39,800 bases of DNA, from NCBI GenBank assembly GCA_964415465.1, contig CAYQAL010000006.1, positions 1 to 39,800 on the forward strand, read 5' to 3'. A program made the position numbers and the translations under genes. The stretch comes from JAGOTP01 sp964415465 (lineage in GTDB: Bacteria; Patescibacteriota; Patescibacteriia; 2-12-FULL-60-25). This document shows, piece after piece, positions 16,131 to 23,857 of this stretch; position 1 is the stretch's first letter; each line of letters starts with the position of its first letter. Below the pieces are notes generated by a model. The model was not told where the DNA came from and did no database searches. It saw only the letters and a list, made by a program, of their open reading frames with translations.

Positions 16131-16190
16131 GTGTAGCAGATGAGCCTATTTTCTAAAAAAGTGTAGCAGATGAGCCTATTTTCTAAAAAA
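16131..16190. repeat. Tandem duplication, 30-base unit, two exact copies
   Basis: The unit begins GTGTAGCAGATGAGCCTATT and ends TTCTAAAAAA; copies occupy 16131-16160 and 16161-16190 with no differences. It lies between the ligA start and the terminator of the pilin gene, so it may duplicate a ligA promoter region or the U-tract side of that terminator. Perfect identity indicates a recent event or an assembly artefact. Confidence 0.9.
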
Positions 16191-16191
16191 G

Positions 16192-16279
16192 ACAACACGG
16201 ATGGGAGCTCCCGAAGGAGGAGACCATCCGTGTTGCGCAGCAACTTGTTGACGACTGAGGGAGCTCCCATCCGTGTTGT
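16192..16279 (-). terminator. Long intrinsic terminator of the pilus operon with a duplicated arm
   Basis: Two perfect 21-base inverted arms (16192-16212 and 16259-16279) flank a 46-base centre that contains a third, 12-base copy of one arm (CCATCCGTGTTG, 16224-16235). Read on the minus strand, the pilin gene ends 3 bases before it and the last arm is followed by CTTTTTT, as in an intrinsic terminator. The third copy allows a shorter hairpin with a CTCC-TTCG-GGAG tip, so two mutually exclusive folds exist. Partial internal duplication is the simplest origin. Confidence 0.8.
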
Positions 16280-16282
16280 ACC

Positions 16283-16753
16283 TTACTTCAACATCGGGTC
16301 GCGATCGATGCCGTTGGAATGCAAGTAGTAGATGTTCGCTTTGCCGAATTCTGTGTCACTTTCTGTCTGGAAGCGAATCGAGTAGCCGTTTGGGCCGCCC
16401 TTGTAGACGTAAAATTCATTCACCTTGGGCCCGGTTGGGACCTGCGGCAAGAAGACCGTTCCGGCAGCTTCCGCTTTGGCTTGGAACCCGTTACTTGTGA
16501 GAACCTCGCTCTTGGTGGCGGCTTGTCCAAGATTCGCGCCTTCGCTGGCGGGATAGGTGGCCTTCTCGAGCCAGTACAACTGGAGCGCCGCACGGATCGT
16601 GCTCATATTCGCCAAGCGTTGCGCATCACGGGTACGAGCACGGGCGCTATTTAATGAAACGGCTGCAAACGCTGCCAGAAGCCCGACCATGGCGAGCACG
16701 ATCAGGCCTTCAAGCAAGCTAAACCCCGGACGAGAGGAACGAAAAAAGGTCAT
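16283..16753 (-). CDS. Type IV pilin-like / pseudopilin protein
   Basis: A 156-residue prepilin. The class III signal is RPG-FSLLEGLIVLAMVGLLAAF: cleavage is expected after the glycine at residue 10, the fifth residue of the mature form is Glu, and a 20-residue hydrophobic helix follows. The rest is a pilin head: an alpha-helix continuing to about residue 60 (RDAQRLANMSTIRAALQLYWLE) and beta-rich sequence with NGYSIRF and NIYYLHSNGI. Major and minor pilins cannot be told apart from one sequence. It lies 4 bases after the pseudo-receiver gene, the last gene of the pilM operon. The prepilin peptidase and assembly ATPase are not in the window. Confidence 0.88.
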   Translation of the reverse strand: MTFFRSSRPGFSLLEGLIVLAMVGLLAAFAAVSLNSARARTRDAQRLANMSTIRAALQLYWLEKATYPASEGANLGQAATKSEVLTSNGFQAKAEAAGTVFLPQVPTGPKVNEFYVYKGGPNGYSIRFQTESDTEFGKANIYYLHSNGIDRDPMLK

Positions 16754-16757
16754 ACAA

Positions 16758-17150
16758 TTAGGCAGAATGAGCGGCTGAGAAACGCCACGGTTGAATTAAA
16801 CGCTGCGCGATCCAATCGAGTGAATGATGTGGTTTAATGAAATACTCCTCAATCCCGTGCGTGCGACAACGTTCAACATCTTCTCGCGTACCGAGTCGAG
16901 TGAGCACATAGACAGGAAGGTTGGCGAGCGACGCTTCGGCCCGGACCGCCTCTAGGAGCTGATACCCGTCCATCCGAGGCAACACAAGTTCTGTAACAAG
17001 CAGATCAAATGGTTCACGGGATAATAACTCCCAGCCTTCTTTCCCATGAGCGGCGTGCACAACGTCGAATCCAGCTCGTCGCAAGTGGCGAGTCGCGAAG
17101 GAAGCGAAAAACGCATCCGGTTCTGTAAATAACAGACGTGGTGAACTCAT
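16758..17150 (-). CDS. Stand-alone receiver-domain protein lacking the phospho-acceptor Asp
   Basis: A 130-residue CheY-type receiver with no output domain. The fold pattern is intact: LLFTEPDAFFASF, then FDLLVTELVLPRMDGYQLLEAVR, VYVLTRLG and EEYFIKPHH. The phospho-acceptor position is Glu (E54 in LVTELVLPRMDG) instead of Asp, and the N-terminal acidic cluster is E-P-D instead of E/D-D-D. The conserved Thr (T84) and Lys (K106) remain. Glu can mimic phospho-Asp, so it may be constitutively active or a pure protein-protein module. Its start overlaps the stop of the GspE-N protein (ATGA) and the pilin gene follows, so a role in pilus control (Pil-Chp-like) is inferred. Confidence 0.88.
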   Translation of the reverse strand: MSSPRLLFTEPDAFFASFATRHLRRAGFDVVHAAHGKEGWELLSREPFDLLVTELVLPRMDGYQLLEAVRAEASLANLPVYVLTRLGTREDVERCRTHGIEEYFIKPHHSLDWIAQRLIQPWRFSAAHSA

Positions 17151-18223
17151 ACGCTATACAGAGACCAAGCTATTCCGTGGCGTGTCGGGCGACCAATGCA
17201 GCTCGCATAGTCGACCTGCGCCTTCTCTGCTGCTCGCTCCCATACTTGCAAATCTTGCATGGACGAAAAGCAGACGGTTCCAGGATACCCGGAGAGCGTA
17301 AGATGGAACAGCTCTTCTTGATTTGCCTCTTTTGCAGGCGTGAACCAACGTTTACCCCCACGCCATTCCTCTGTTTCATGTGCGACGTGTAGCTCAGACC
17401 AAGGATCAAGCAGATCTCCCCGTTCGTCTAAGACAAACACGATCTTTCCTTGATCGAGGAACGCTTGGAACGTATCGGTCCACTCACGCACTGGATGCTC
17501 TGCTTCCAGTGGCACTGGTTCGGGTGCGCGCGGTGCATGTAATTCAAGCTTGCTGTGACGGTGATGTCGATGATGACGCGTATGTAAACGACCTGAACGT
17601 GCGCGGCGAGCTAACCGAAGCTCAAGCGCAGGCAACCAGGCAGCGGGAACAGAAACGGCATTTTCACGTGGATGCAGCGATGCCCCGGCTTGGTGAACCG
17701 TGAGCCGTTCTTCACGCTCTACACGCTCAACAAGTGAACGTGCGTACTGACGAAGCGCGCGATGAGCGGAAGAGGACCGATCCAAGGAACGAAGCCACTG
17801 ATCCGCTTCAGACGGGAGGACGTAGGCCAACGTCAACGCCCATCCATGCTCCACCGCCAACGTCTCAAGTGCCGAGCGAACATCGGCGTCCCATGGATGT
17901 GCCAACCCGACAGTCCACTGCTTCGCACCCGTCTTGCGAGGAACAACTCGCCACGCGAGAATTGTTTCTCTATCAAGCCCCGGCGGAAGCGCGTGTTCAT
18001 CAAGCGAAGGCTTGAGAAGTGGTAATTGAGTCGCCGCTTGCATCCAACTCGCAAACGTCTCAGACGAAATCAACCCCGTTCCAACCAGCGCCTGCTCAAA
18101 CGAGAGGCCGTGTTGCAACAAATCTTCAATCACGGGCACCGCTCGCGCCGAAAGCTCACGCTCGCGTACCGCCTCGGACAAGAGACGTTCACGAATCGTG
18201 GCAGGCGGAGCGGAATGCAGCAT
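17147..18223 (-). CDS. GspE/PilB N-terminal-domain protein without an ATPase
   Basis: A 358-residue protein. Residues about 25-150 resemble the N-terminal (MshEN/GspE-N) domain of type IV pilus and type II secretion ATPases: EDLLQHGLSFEQALVGTGLISSETFASWM, LPLLKPSLDEHALPPGLDRETILAWRVVP and WTVGLAHPWDADVRSALETL. The ATPase half that normally follows is absent: there is no Walker A or B anywhere. Instead come a basic His/Arg-rich stretch (HTRHHRHHRHSK, near 220) and a C-terminal region of about 110 residues that I do not recognise. MshEN domains can bind cyclic di-GMP. It starts 8 bases after pilM and overlaps the pseudo-receiver gene. A regulatory or adaptor role at the pilus base is inference; alternatively the C-terminus is a new domain. 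Confidence 0.65.
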   Translation of the reverse strand: MLHSAPPATIRERLLSEAVRERELSARAVPVIEDLLQHGLSFEQALVGTGLISSETFASWMQAATQLPLLKPSLDEHALPPGLDRETILAWRVVPRKTGAKQWTVGLAHPWDADVRSALETLAVEHGWALTLAYVLPSEADQWLRSLDRSSSAHRALRQYARSLVERVEREERLTVHQAGASLHPRENAVSVPAAWLPALELRLARRARSGRLHTRHHRHHRHSKLELHAPRAPEPVPLEAEHPVREWTDTFQAFLDQGKIVFVLDERGDLLDPWSELHVAHETEEWRGGKRWFTPAKEANQEELFHLTLSGYPGTVCFSSMQDLQVWERAAEKAQVDYASCIGRPTRHGIAWSLYSV

Positions 18224-18231
18224 GAGCGTTG

Positions 18232-19302
18232 TTATCCATCGACTTCACGCATGGCACAGCCAATCGTCACGGCGTAACGTGGGCCGAGCTCATCCAAGAC
18301 AGGGCGCAAATCAGCTGGGTAGACGACACGGGCCCATGGATCACCCAAATACGTATTAATATTAAGCTCTTGCGTCAAATACTCTGGCAAACGCGGCAAG
18401 AGCGACGAGCCTCCCGTTAAAATGATTTTTTCAATACGCTTGTTCGCCCCATCCGCTTCTTGCGATTGGTACAAGTTGATCGAATAGCGAATCTCTTCCA
18501 GAATCGGTTTGATCAACACACCTAAGATGGGACGCAAGTCCCCAGTTGGCGTAAAGCCTTGCATGGCTTTAATGTCACGCTTCATGGTTTCGGCTTGATC
18601 GAGTGGGATCCCAAGCGTACGCGCAATCGTCTGGCTAATCGCATTTCCTCCTGTCCCAATCGAACGGATCACAAACGGCACGCCTTTTTCGACCACCATC
18701 ACATTCGTACGCAACGAACCAATATCGAGAAGTAAAATCGTCGACTTATCTTTTCCAATCAACGAGCGAATCTCAGCAAAGCCTTCGGTTTCGAGCGCGA
18801 CCGCTTCCAACCCAACCGCTTTGAACAGCTCCGTGTACTTTGCAACCAACGACTTCTGAGCCGCAGACACGAGGACACGTGTCGACGCTTTTACCACTTC
18901 GGTTTTTTCCACCTTATCAATGACTTTCAAATCAACCGCCGCTTCTTCAATCGGCCAAGGCAACAATTTCTTGACCTGGGCAAAGGCCAAATCTTTCACT
19001 TCTTTCTCATCAACGCTCGGGACACTCAACACCGTTGAGAACACAGACGAGAGCGGAAGCGCCGCTGCAATTTTCTTGGTCGTCGCACGCGCCTTAGCCA
19101 GCATTTGCTTCAAAATTTCAGCTGATCCTGGAATATCATTCAACATCGACTTATCTAAACTATCCGACGGCATATTCACGTAGGCATACGTCACCAAGCG
19201 CGCACGCCCTTTTTCGTTGCGCAACTCAACCAACTTCATGCCACCATAGCCGATATCTAAGCCAAGATAGCTACTCTTCTCTGGAGAGGAAAAAAGACCC
19301 AT
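18232..19302 (-). CDS. pilM: Type IV pilus inner-membrane platform protein PilM
   Basis: An actin-like (FtsA-fold) cytoplasmic protein of 356 residues that forms the ring under the type IV pilus alignment complex. Landmarks are the phosphate-1 loop YLGLDIGYGGMKLVEL at 12-27, ILLLDIGSLRTNVMVVEKG (phosphate-2), RSIGTGGNAISQTIA, and the adenosine segment IILTGGSSLLPRLPEYL. Length is normal. The expected partners PilN, PilO and PilC are not adjacent; instead a GspE-N protein, a pseudo-receiver and a pilin follow. A -10-like TATTCT preceded by TGC (plus 19313-19318) lies just upstream of the ATG with no Shine-Dalgarno, suggesting a near-leaderless transcript. Confidence 0.93.
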   Translation of the reverse strand: MGLFSSPEKSSYLGLDIGYGGMKLVELRNEKGRARLVTYAYVNMPSDSLDKSMLNDIPGSAEILKQMLAKARATTKKIAAALPLSSVFSTVLSVPSVDEKEVKDLAFAQVKKLLPWPIEEAAVDLKVIDKVEKTEVVKASTRVLVSAAQKSLVAKYTELFKAVGLEAVALETEGFAEIRSLIGKDKSTILLLDIGSLRTNVMVVEKGVPFVIRSIGTGGNAISQTIARTLGIPLDQAETMKRDIKAMQGFTPTGDLRPILGVLIKPILEEIRYSINLYQSQEADGANKRIEKIILTGGSSLLPRLPEYLTQELNINTYLGDPWARVVYPADLRPVLDELGPRYAVTIGCAMREVDG

Positions 19303-19358
19303 AGACAGAGGTAGAATAGCACAAAGCGTTGTACACAGGAACGTGAACGAGAATCAAG

Positions 19359-19763
19359 CTATACACCCCTATCCATCGCCTCGTTCGCAAGCGCATCCGC
19401 AGCTTTATTGAATTCGCGACGAACATGACGATATGAAACGCGTGGGAGTTGGCGTTCGAAGGCTTTGAGTTCCGCGAAGCGGATTTGGAGGTCCGGATTT
19501 TTCACACGATACTCTCCTCTTGCCTGTTTAATGAGAAGCTCGCTGTCCGCCACTACCTCAACGTGTGTTGCCCCCAACACAACGGCACGCTCTAACCCAA
19601 GGATAACGGCTTTGTACTCAGCTTGGTTGTTGGTGGTTTTTCCTAAAAACTTGGCGTGCGTTTCAACAACTTCGTTGGTATCGGCATTTTCAATCACAAC
19701 ACCAATCCCAGCTGGGCCAGGATTTCCACGAGAGCCGCCATCAGTTCGGATAATAAGGTTCAT
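19359..19763 (-). CDS. rnhA: Ribonuclease HI-family protein
   Basis: Degrades the RNA strand of RNA-DNA hybrids. The 134-residue form starting at ATG 19763 is preferred to the in-frame TTG six codons earlier because it begins one base after the recJ stop. The four acidic catalytic positions are present: D8 (RTDGGSRGNPGPAGIG), E49 (TTNNQAEYKA), D73 (VVADSELLIKQ) and D123 (FNKAADALANEA), with the conserved RHVRREFNKAAD segment before the last. This is the short RNase HI type without a basic protrusion, close to the RBD-less Gram-positive and archaeal group. Coupling with recJ suggests co-expression of DNA-repair functions. Confidence 0.95.
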   Translation of the reverse strand: MNLIIRTDGGSRGNPGPAGIGVVIENADTNEVVETHAKFLGKTTNNQAEYKAVILGLERAVVLGATHVEVVADSELLIKQARGEYRVKNPDLQIRFAELKAFERQLPRVSYRHVRREFNKAADALANEAMDRGV

Positions 19764-19764
19764 A

Positions 19765-21534
19765 CTAGGTTTTCGCTTCAAAATCTTTCAGAACGAGCTG
19801 GACTTCCTTGCGGCCGTTCCATTCGTTAATACCGACATGATACACGAGATCCACCCGCGAGCCGACATGGAGTTCATCCACACGGTTTCCAAGCTTGAAA
19901 CCGATCACTTTGCGCATCAGACCGCCATCCGCCACAACCAGGCGTAAGTGGGCTTGCGTTGAACCAATGGTATCGACCTTGGTTACGAGCAGATCTTCAG
20001 AACGGAACAGCGGCTTCGGATTCCCCTCTCCAAACGGCTCCAGCTGTCTTACTTCATCAACGAAGACCTCAGTGACATGAGCGAGCGGGAGATCCGCATC
20101 AATAAGCAACGTGGGCGTTGGCAGCCCAGCCTGAAAGGCTTCTCCTGCATGCGAATGAAGGTCTTCCGCAATCTTTGGCAAGTGATCTGGATCAACCAAG
20201 GCAAAGCCACAGGCTTGTACGTGACCACCAATACGCGTAAGTCGACCCTCGCCCGCCTGTCGCATCGCAGCTGTAATGTCATAGGCACTCACCGAACGAC
20301 CGGACCCAATCCAGGTTCCTTCATGCGAGCCAACCACCACCGTTGGACGAGCAAAGCGCTCTAAGAATCGCCCGGCAACCAGCCCAACCAAAGCCGGTGA
20401 CCACTGTTCATCCCACAAAAAGAGTGCGGACTTTTCCGGCGTATCTAATTCTTTCATGGTGTACCGTTCCATCAATTGCTTCTCCGCTTGATCCATCATT
20501 TTCCGTGTCGCGTCTTGGCGTTCACGATTGCAGCGCTCCAGCTCTTTCGCCAGCGCCTGTGCTTCGTCTTGCGATTCAGCTAACAGCAAACGCAGGGCCA
20601 AACTCGCGTGGTCCATACGCCCGGCCGCATTAATCCGTGGACCAATCGCAAAACCAATCGACTCTGTATCAATTTGGCCAGGCGTCAGACTCGCAGCATC
20701 GATGAGTGCGAGCAATCCTGGACGACGCGTCTTGTTCAAGACACGGAGCCCATAGGTTTCGAGCACGCGATTCTCGCCGATCAATGGCACAACATCCGTG
20801 ATCGTGGCGATAGCGACCAAATCCAAAAGCCACTTCTCCCACCCAAGCGGAATATCGATTCCTCGTCGTCGCGCCTCATTCAACAACGCCGTTGCAAATT
20901 TAAACGCCACACCAACTGCCGCCAGTTTTTTAAAGGGATACGTCTCTTCAGGAAGCCCTGGATGAATCAACCAACCATCAGGTAACACTTCACCAAATTG
21001 ATGGTGATCAACCACAATCACATCCATGTCCGCTTTACGTGCAAGCGCAATCTCTTCGACGCACGCAATTCCGCAATCAACCGTCACCAAGACTTTTGTT
21101 CCACGGTCTTTCAATGTCCCGATCGTTGCTTTATGAATCCCGTAGCCTTCTTTGTCACGGTGCGGGATGTAGTAGTCAACCACACTATCTTTTCGTTCAC
21201 GCCCCGTGAGGCGTCGCTCAATTTCTTGCAGCGTTGAAATCAAAACGGTCGAGCCAGTAATGCCATCGGCGTCATAGTCGCCATGCACGGTCAGTCGATC
21301 GCCTTTTTCCAACGCGGTAAAAACACGCTCCAGCGCTTGAGGCAAATGACGAAACTGCGCCGGATCGTGCGTATGCGCCTCCCAAGACGGCGAAAGAAAC
21401 ATCTCCGCCTCCTCAAATGAACGCACCCCGCGCTGCCACAACAATGTCGCCACAAAGGGCGAAACTCGTGGCTGCCACGCCTCAATCTCAGACGGGGTCG
21501 GCGAAGGACGAAGGGACCAAGTATACGAAGCCAT
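19765..21534 (-). CDS. recJ: Single-stranded-DNA-specific exonuclease RecJ
   Basis: A 5'-3' exonuclease of the DHH family acting in recombination and mismatch or base-excision repair. The start is ATG 21534 (MASYTWSLRPSP), giving 589 residues; the frame extends to a TTG at 21570 without support. Motifs: HGDYDADGITGST (motif I-II), VTVDCGIACVEEI, VVDHHQFGE (the DHH), and DHA1-type GxGRS, visible as TWIGSGRSVSAYDITAAM, then GGHVQACGFAL. The C-terminal OB-like domain (EPFGEGNPKPLF onward) is present. It heads the recJ-rnhA-pilM run. Confidence 0.96.
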   Translation of the reverse strand: MASYTWSLRPSPTPSEIEAWQPRVSPFVATLLWQRGVRSFEEAEMFLSPSWEAHTHDPAQFRHLPQALERVFTALEKGDRLTVHGDYDADGITGSTVLISTLQEIERRLTGRERKDSVVDYYIPHRDKEGYGIHKATIGTLKDRGTKVLVTVDCGIACVEEIALARKADMDVIVVDHHQFGEVLPDGWLIHPGLPEETYPFKKLAAVGVAFKFATALLNEARRRGIDIPLGWEKWLLDLVAIATITDVVPLIGENRVLETYGLRVLNKTRRPGLLALIDAASLTPGQIDTESIGFAIGPRINAAGRMDHASLALRLLLAESQDEAQALAKELERCNRERQDATRKMMDQAEKQLMERYTMKELDTPEKSALFLWDEQWSPALVGLVAGRFLERFARPTVVVGSHEGTWIGSGRSVSAYDITAAMRQAGEGRLTRIGGHVQACGFALVDPDHLPKIAEDLHSHAGEAFQAGLPTPTLLIDADLPLAHVTEVFVDEVRQLEPFGEGNPKPLFRSEDLLVTKVDTIGSTQAHLRLVVADGGLMRKVIGFKLGNRVDELHVGSRVDLVYHVGINEWNGRKEVQLVLKDFEAKT

Positions 21535-21606
21535 GGCAGACAGTGTGACGGGAGGGGAAGCACTGGGCAAGAAAAGCGCTCAAAATGGCTTATTTAAGCC
21601 AAATAC

Positions 21607-21635
21607 TTGACAAAAGTCACATTTTGTATTTTAAT
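21607..21635 (+). promoter_or_regulatory. Strong sigma-70-type promoter of the 21691 orphan gene
   Basis: TTGACA (21607-21612, perfect) is followed at 17 bases by TTTAAT (21630-21635). It lies just downstream of a GGCTTA-tt-TAAGCC dyad (21587-21600), and TGAC-aaaa-GTCA overlaps the -35, so it could be regulated. It is the best-matching promoter I can see in the window. Confidence 0.75.
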
Positions 21636-21690
21636 ATTGGCGCTAGTTCGCTTTTTTTAGACGTTCGACACAAGAAGGGACCTATCCTTC

Positions 21691-21972
21691 ATGGAACCTA
21701 GAGATGGATCTCCTAGACGCGTCGTCATCAACCTGGGCGACTACAGAGAGGCGGTAGTTCCGCCAACTTATGTCGTCACGCTCGTCGGAACCACGGCCGG
21801 AGGAACCGTCCAACATCACCGCCCAGGGGTCGTCATCTTCGTCATCCCTGGCGGACACATCATCGAGCAGAGCGTCCGAGTGATCCGGCACTCGAATGCC
21901 GAGGTCGCCGCGCTCTACGCGCGCTTCGGCCACAAGCCGCCCGCGCGGCTCCTCAAGAAGAACGAACCCTGA
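21691..21972 (+). CDS. Orphan 93-residue protein (solitary G+C-rich cassette)
   Basis: I do not recognise it. It is a small basic protein with a beta-strand-like core (VVINLGDY, TYVVTLVGTTAGGTV, PGVVIFVIPGGHIIEQSVRVIRH) and an Arg/Lys-rich tail (RFGHKPPARLLKKNEP). There is no signal peptide, membrane helix or cysteine. The gene is supported by a near-consensus promoter, an AAGGGA Shine-Dalgarno 10 bases before the ATG, and a 13-bp bulged hairpin just after the stop. It lies alone on the plus strand between two minus-strand operons. A hand count of 21781-21840 gives 39/60 G+C, against 24/60 in the neighbouring gene at 22081-22140. The opposite-strand frame has no such signals. Confidence 0.7.
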   Translation: MEPRDGSPRRVVINLGDYREAVVPPTYVVTLVGTTAGGTVQHHRPGVVIFVIPGGHIIEQSVRVIRHSNAEVAALYARFGHKPPARLLKKNEP

Positions 21973-21984
21973 TCGCCTCCGCAT

Positions 21985-22018
21985 CGAGCGGCGCCCCACC
22001 TGCTGGGAGCGCCGCTCG
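21985..22018 (+). terminator. GC-rich bulged hairpin ending the 21691 cassette
   Basis: CGAGCGGCGC (21985-21994) pairs perfectly with GCGCCGCTCG (22009-22018). CCC/GGG continues the stem past a single bulged A (22008). It starts 12 bases after the stop. No U-tract follows (AACTAATTTTA), so it is a stabilising or factor-dependent end rather than a classic intrinsic terminator. Confidence 0.65.
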
Positions 22019-22033
22019 AACTAATTTTAGGGA

Positions 22034-23803
22034 CTATGCGCTTTCTCTTAGTTTGCGTATACGCTCCAAGACTTCCGGAGTTGGTTCTTCAAACTCAGCT
22101 TTTGTCAGAAACGCTTTCTTAAAGAGCTTCGGATCCTCAAAGAACGGTGCGGCCGCGCGCTTTGCTTCAAAGATCGGCTGTGTGTTTGCCATATCACGCG
22201 CCTGTTCAGCTGTGAGGAACCCTAGACGCACCAATACAGGAAGTTTTCCTAACCCTTTGATATCAGACGGTGTCGGTGGCCAACGATTCGTATCCAATTT
22301 GTTCGCCGCACGCGTCTGCGCTGCTTTCAGAGCAATCGCGCTTCTCGCTTCTGCTGCTGCTTGTTCTTCTTGCGCTTTTCGTTGTGCCTCTAGTCGCGCC
22401 TCCACTTCGGCGAGCTTGGCCTTTTGGCGCGCATTCTCAGCCTCAACTCTTTTTCGAGCTTCTTCCTGAGCATCACGCTCTATTTCTAATGCTCGCTCAA
22501 GACGCTCTTTTTTCGCCTGATCTTCCGCCTCTCGTCTTGCACGCTCCGCCGCCATCAATGCATCGAAGTCACTCTGCAAGACTCTTTTCACCTCCATCTC
22601 TTGAAGTTCTCTCGCTCGCTCTTCTGCCAGCTGTCTCTTTCGTTCTGCACGTGCACGTTCACGATCCTCAAACGCCTTTTGTTGTTTCGCTAAACGTTCA
22701 GGAGACAGTCCAAGAACGTTCGCCAGAAGAACGGATTGCTCCGAATCCATCTGCTCAAAGAATGGCTCAAACGCAGCGCGCTTTTCATGAAGCGTCGTTT
22801 CGCCTACTCGCGTAGACTCTTCTTGAGTTACAAGAAACGCTTTTTTTACCGCTTCCGTTGAGAGAACTCCTAAATGAGTATCGCTCCCCTCCAAGTTTCT
22901 CCGCGCCTTCGCGATACTCTTCTCCTGCACTTCACGCACGCTGTCCGCCGGATCCGGATCAAACGTCTTCACCTGAAGCTGAATCAATTGTCCGGCGGCC
23001 GTGATCGACAAATCAATCGCCCGCTCACGCTTCAAATCTTCCCGTGGCGTTCCATGACGAACGGACGCAATGTGCCCTGTATTGGCTGCTTGGATCAAAC
23101 GACGCAGCATATAGAGCTCCATCACCTCAAAGCGCTTTCCTGGATTGGGCTTAAGCGCATCAATAATCCGAAGGAGTTTTTCATTTAGACCCGCTAACGC
23201 AGCCTGTCTAACCTTTGGATCAAGAATACGCTCCGCCTTACGCACCTCCAAATCAATAACTAACATTTCAACATCCATTGGTTCGAGCTTAATCGCCGAG
23301 TCCAGTGACACACTTCGCCCCTTATTCATGACCAAGAACTGCCGATACGCTGCCAACGCCTTATCTTCTTCTGCAATCAATTCGTCCGCCAACGGAAAGG
23401 CTTTGAATTCAGTCGCGACTTCAGCCCTCGTGAGTTGTTCGGGACGCTTCTGCCCTTTCGGATCGGTCGTCGGACGGCTGCGCAATACCTCTTGCCACAG
23501 TACTTCGTGAATTTCGTTTGCCAGATCTTGTGCTTCTATTCCTTCAAACAAATGCTCATACGCTTTGAGACACTTCTCTTGACCCTCAAGCGTCTTCATC
23601 GCCGGGTCGGCTTTGATCTTGGCGATCTCTTCACGAACCATGCCTGCCGTCATCCGAGGGTTATAGATAAACGCACTTGTCACTCTCGCTAAATGACCTG
23701 CGTACCGTGAACCCACTTCGGATGTCGTTTCAACCGAATGAACAGGTGATGCCACCTCTTCTTCCTGAACGTAGTGTTTTGCCAAACCACCTTCAAGGTT
23801 CAT
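22034..23803 (-). CDS. Coiled-coil protein with a PD-(D/E)XK-like nuclease motif
   Basis: I do not recognise a named family. The start at MNLEGGLAKH (23803) gives 589 residues. Residues 1-220 are mostly helical. Around 225-282 a candidate nuclease core appears: E229 in a helix, then HIASVRHGTPREDLKRERAID264LSI, a turn, and IQLQ277VK279TF. The acid - spacer - QxK layout fits a variant PD-(D/E)XK active site in which Gln replaces the second acid, as in some known members. Residues about 375-530 are a long Glu/Arg/Ala-rich coiled coil. A C-terminal segment of about 70 residues carries LPVLVRLGFLTAEQARD. It is cytoplasmic by composition and lies 54 bases past a 32-residue membrane peptide gene. 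It could equally be a structural protein whose motif is coincidental. Confidence 0.6.
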   Translation of the reverse strand: MNLEGGLAKHYVQEEEVASPVHSVETTSEVGSRYAGHLARVTSAFIYNPRMTAGMVREEIAKIKADPAMKTLEGQEKCLKAYEHLFEGIEAQDLANEIHEVLWQEVLRSRPTTDPKGQKRPEQLTRAEVATEFKAFPLADELIAEEDKALAAYRQFLVMNKGRSVSLDSAIKLEPMDVEMLVIDLEVRKAERILDPKVRQAALAGLNEKLLRIIDALKPNPGKRFEVMELYMLRRLIQAANTGHIASVRHGTPREDLKRERAIDLSITAAGQLIQLQVKTFDPDPADSVREVQEKSIAKARRNLEGSDTHLGVLSTEAVKKAFLVTQEESTRVGETTLHEKRAAFEPFFEQMDSEQSVLLANVLGLSPERLAKQQKAFEDRERARAERKRQLAEERARELQEMEVKRVLQSDFDALMAAERARREAEDQAKKERLERALEIERDAQEEARKRVEAENARQKAKLAEVEARLEAQRKAQEEQAAAEARSAIALKAAQTRAANKLDTNRWPPTPSDIKGLGKLPVLVRLGFLTAEQARDMANTQPIFEAKRAAAPFFEDPKLFKKAFLTKAEFEEPTPEVLERIRKLRESA

Positions 23804-23857
23804 AAAAAATACCTGCGGCCAGTATACCGCATCTCCCCTTCTCACACGAACTACCGC

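Noticed and set aside
16131..16190. Two-copy 30-base repeat as a CRISPR array
   Set aside because: The copies are directly abutting with no spacers and there are no cas genes, so it is a tandem duplication.
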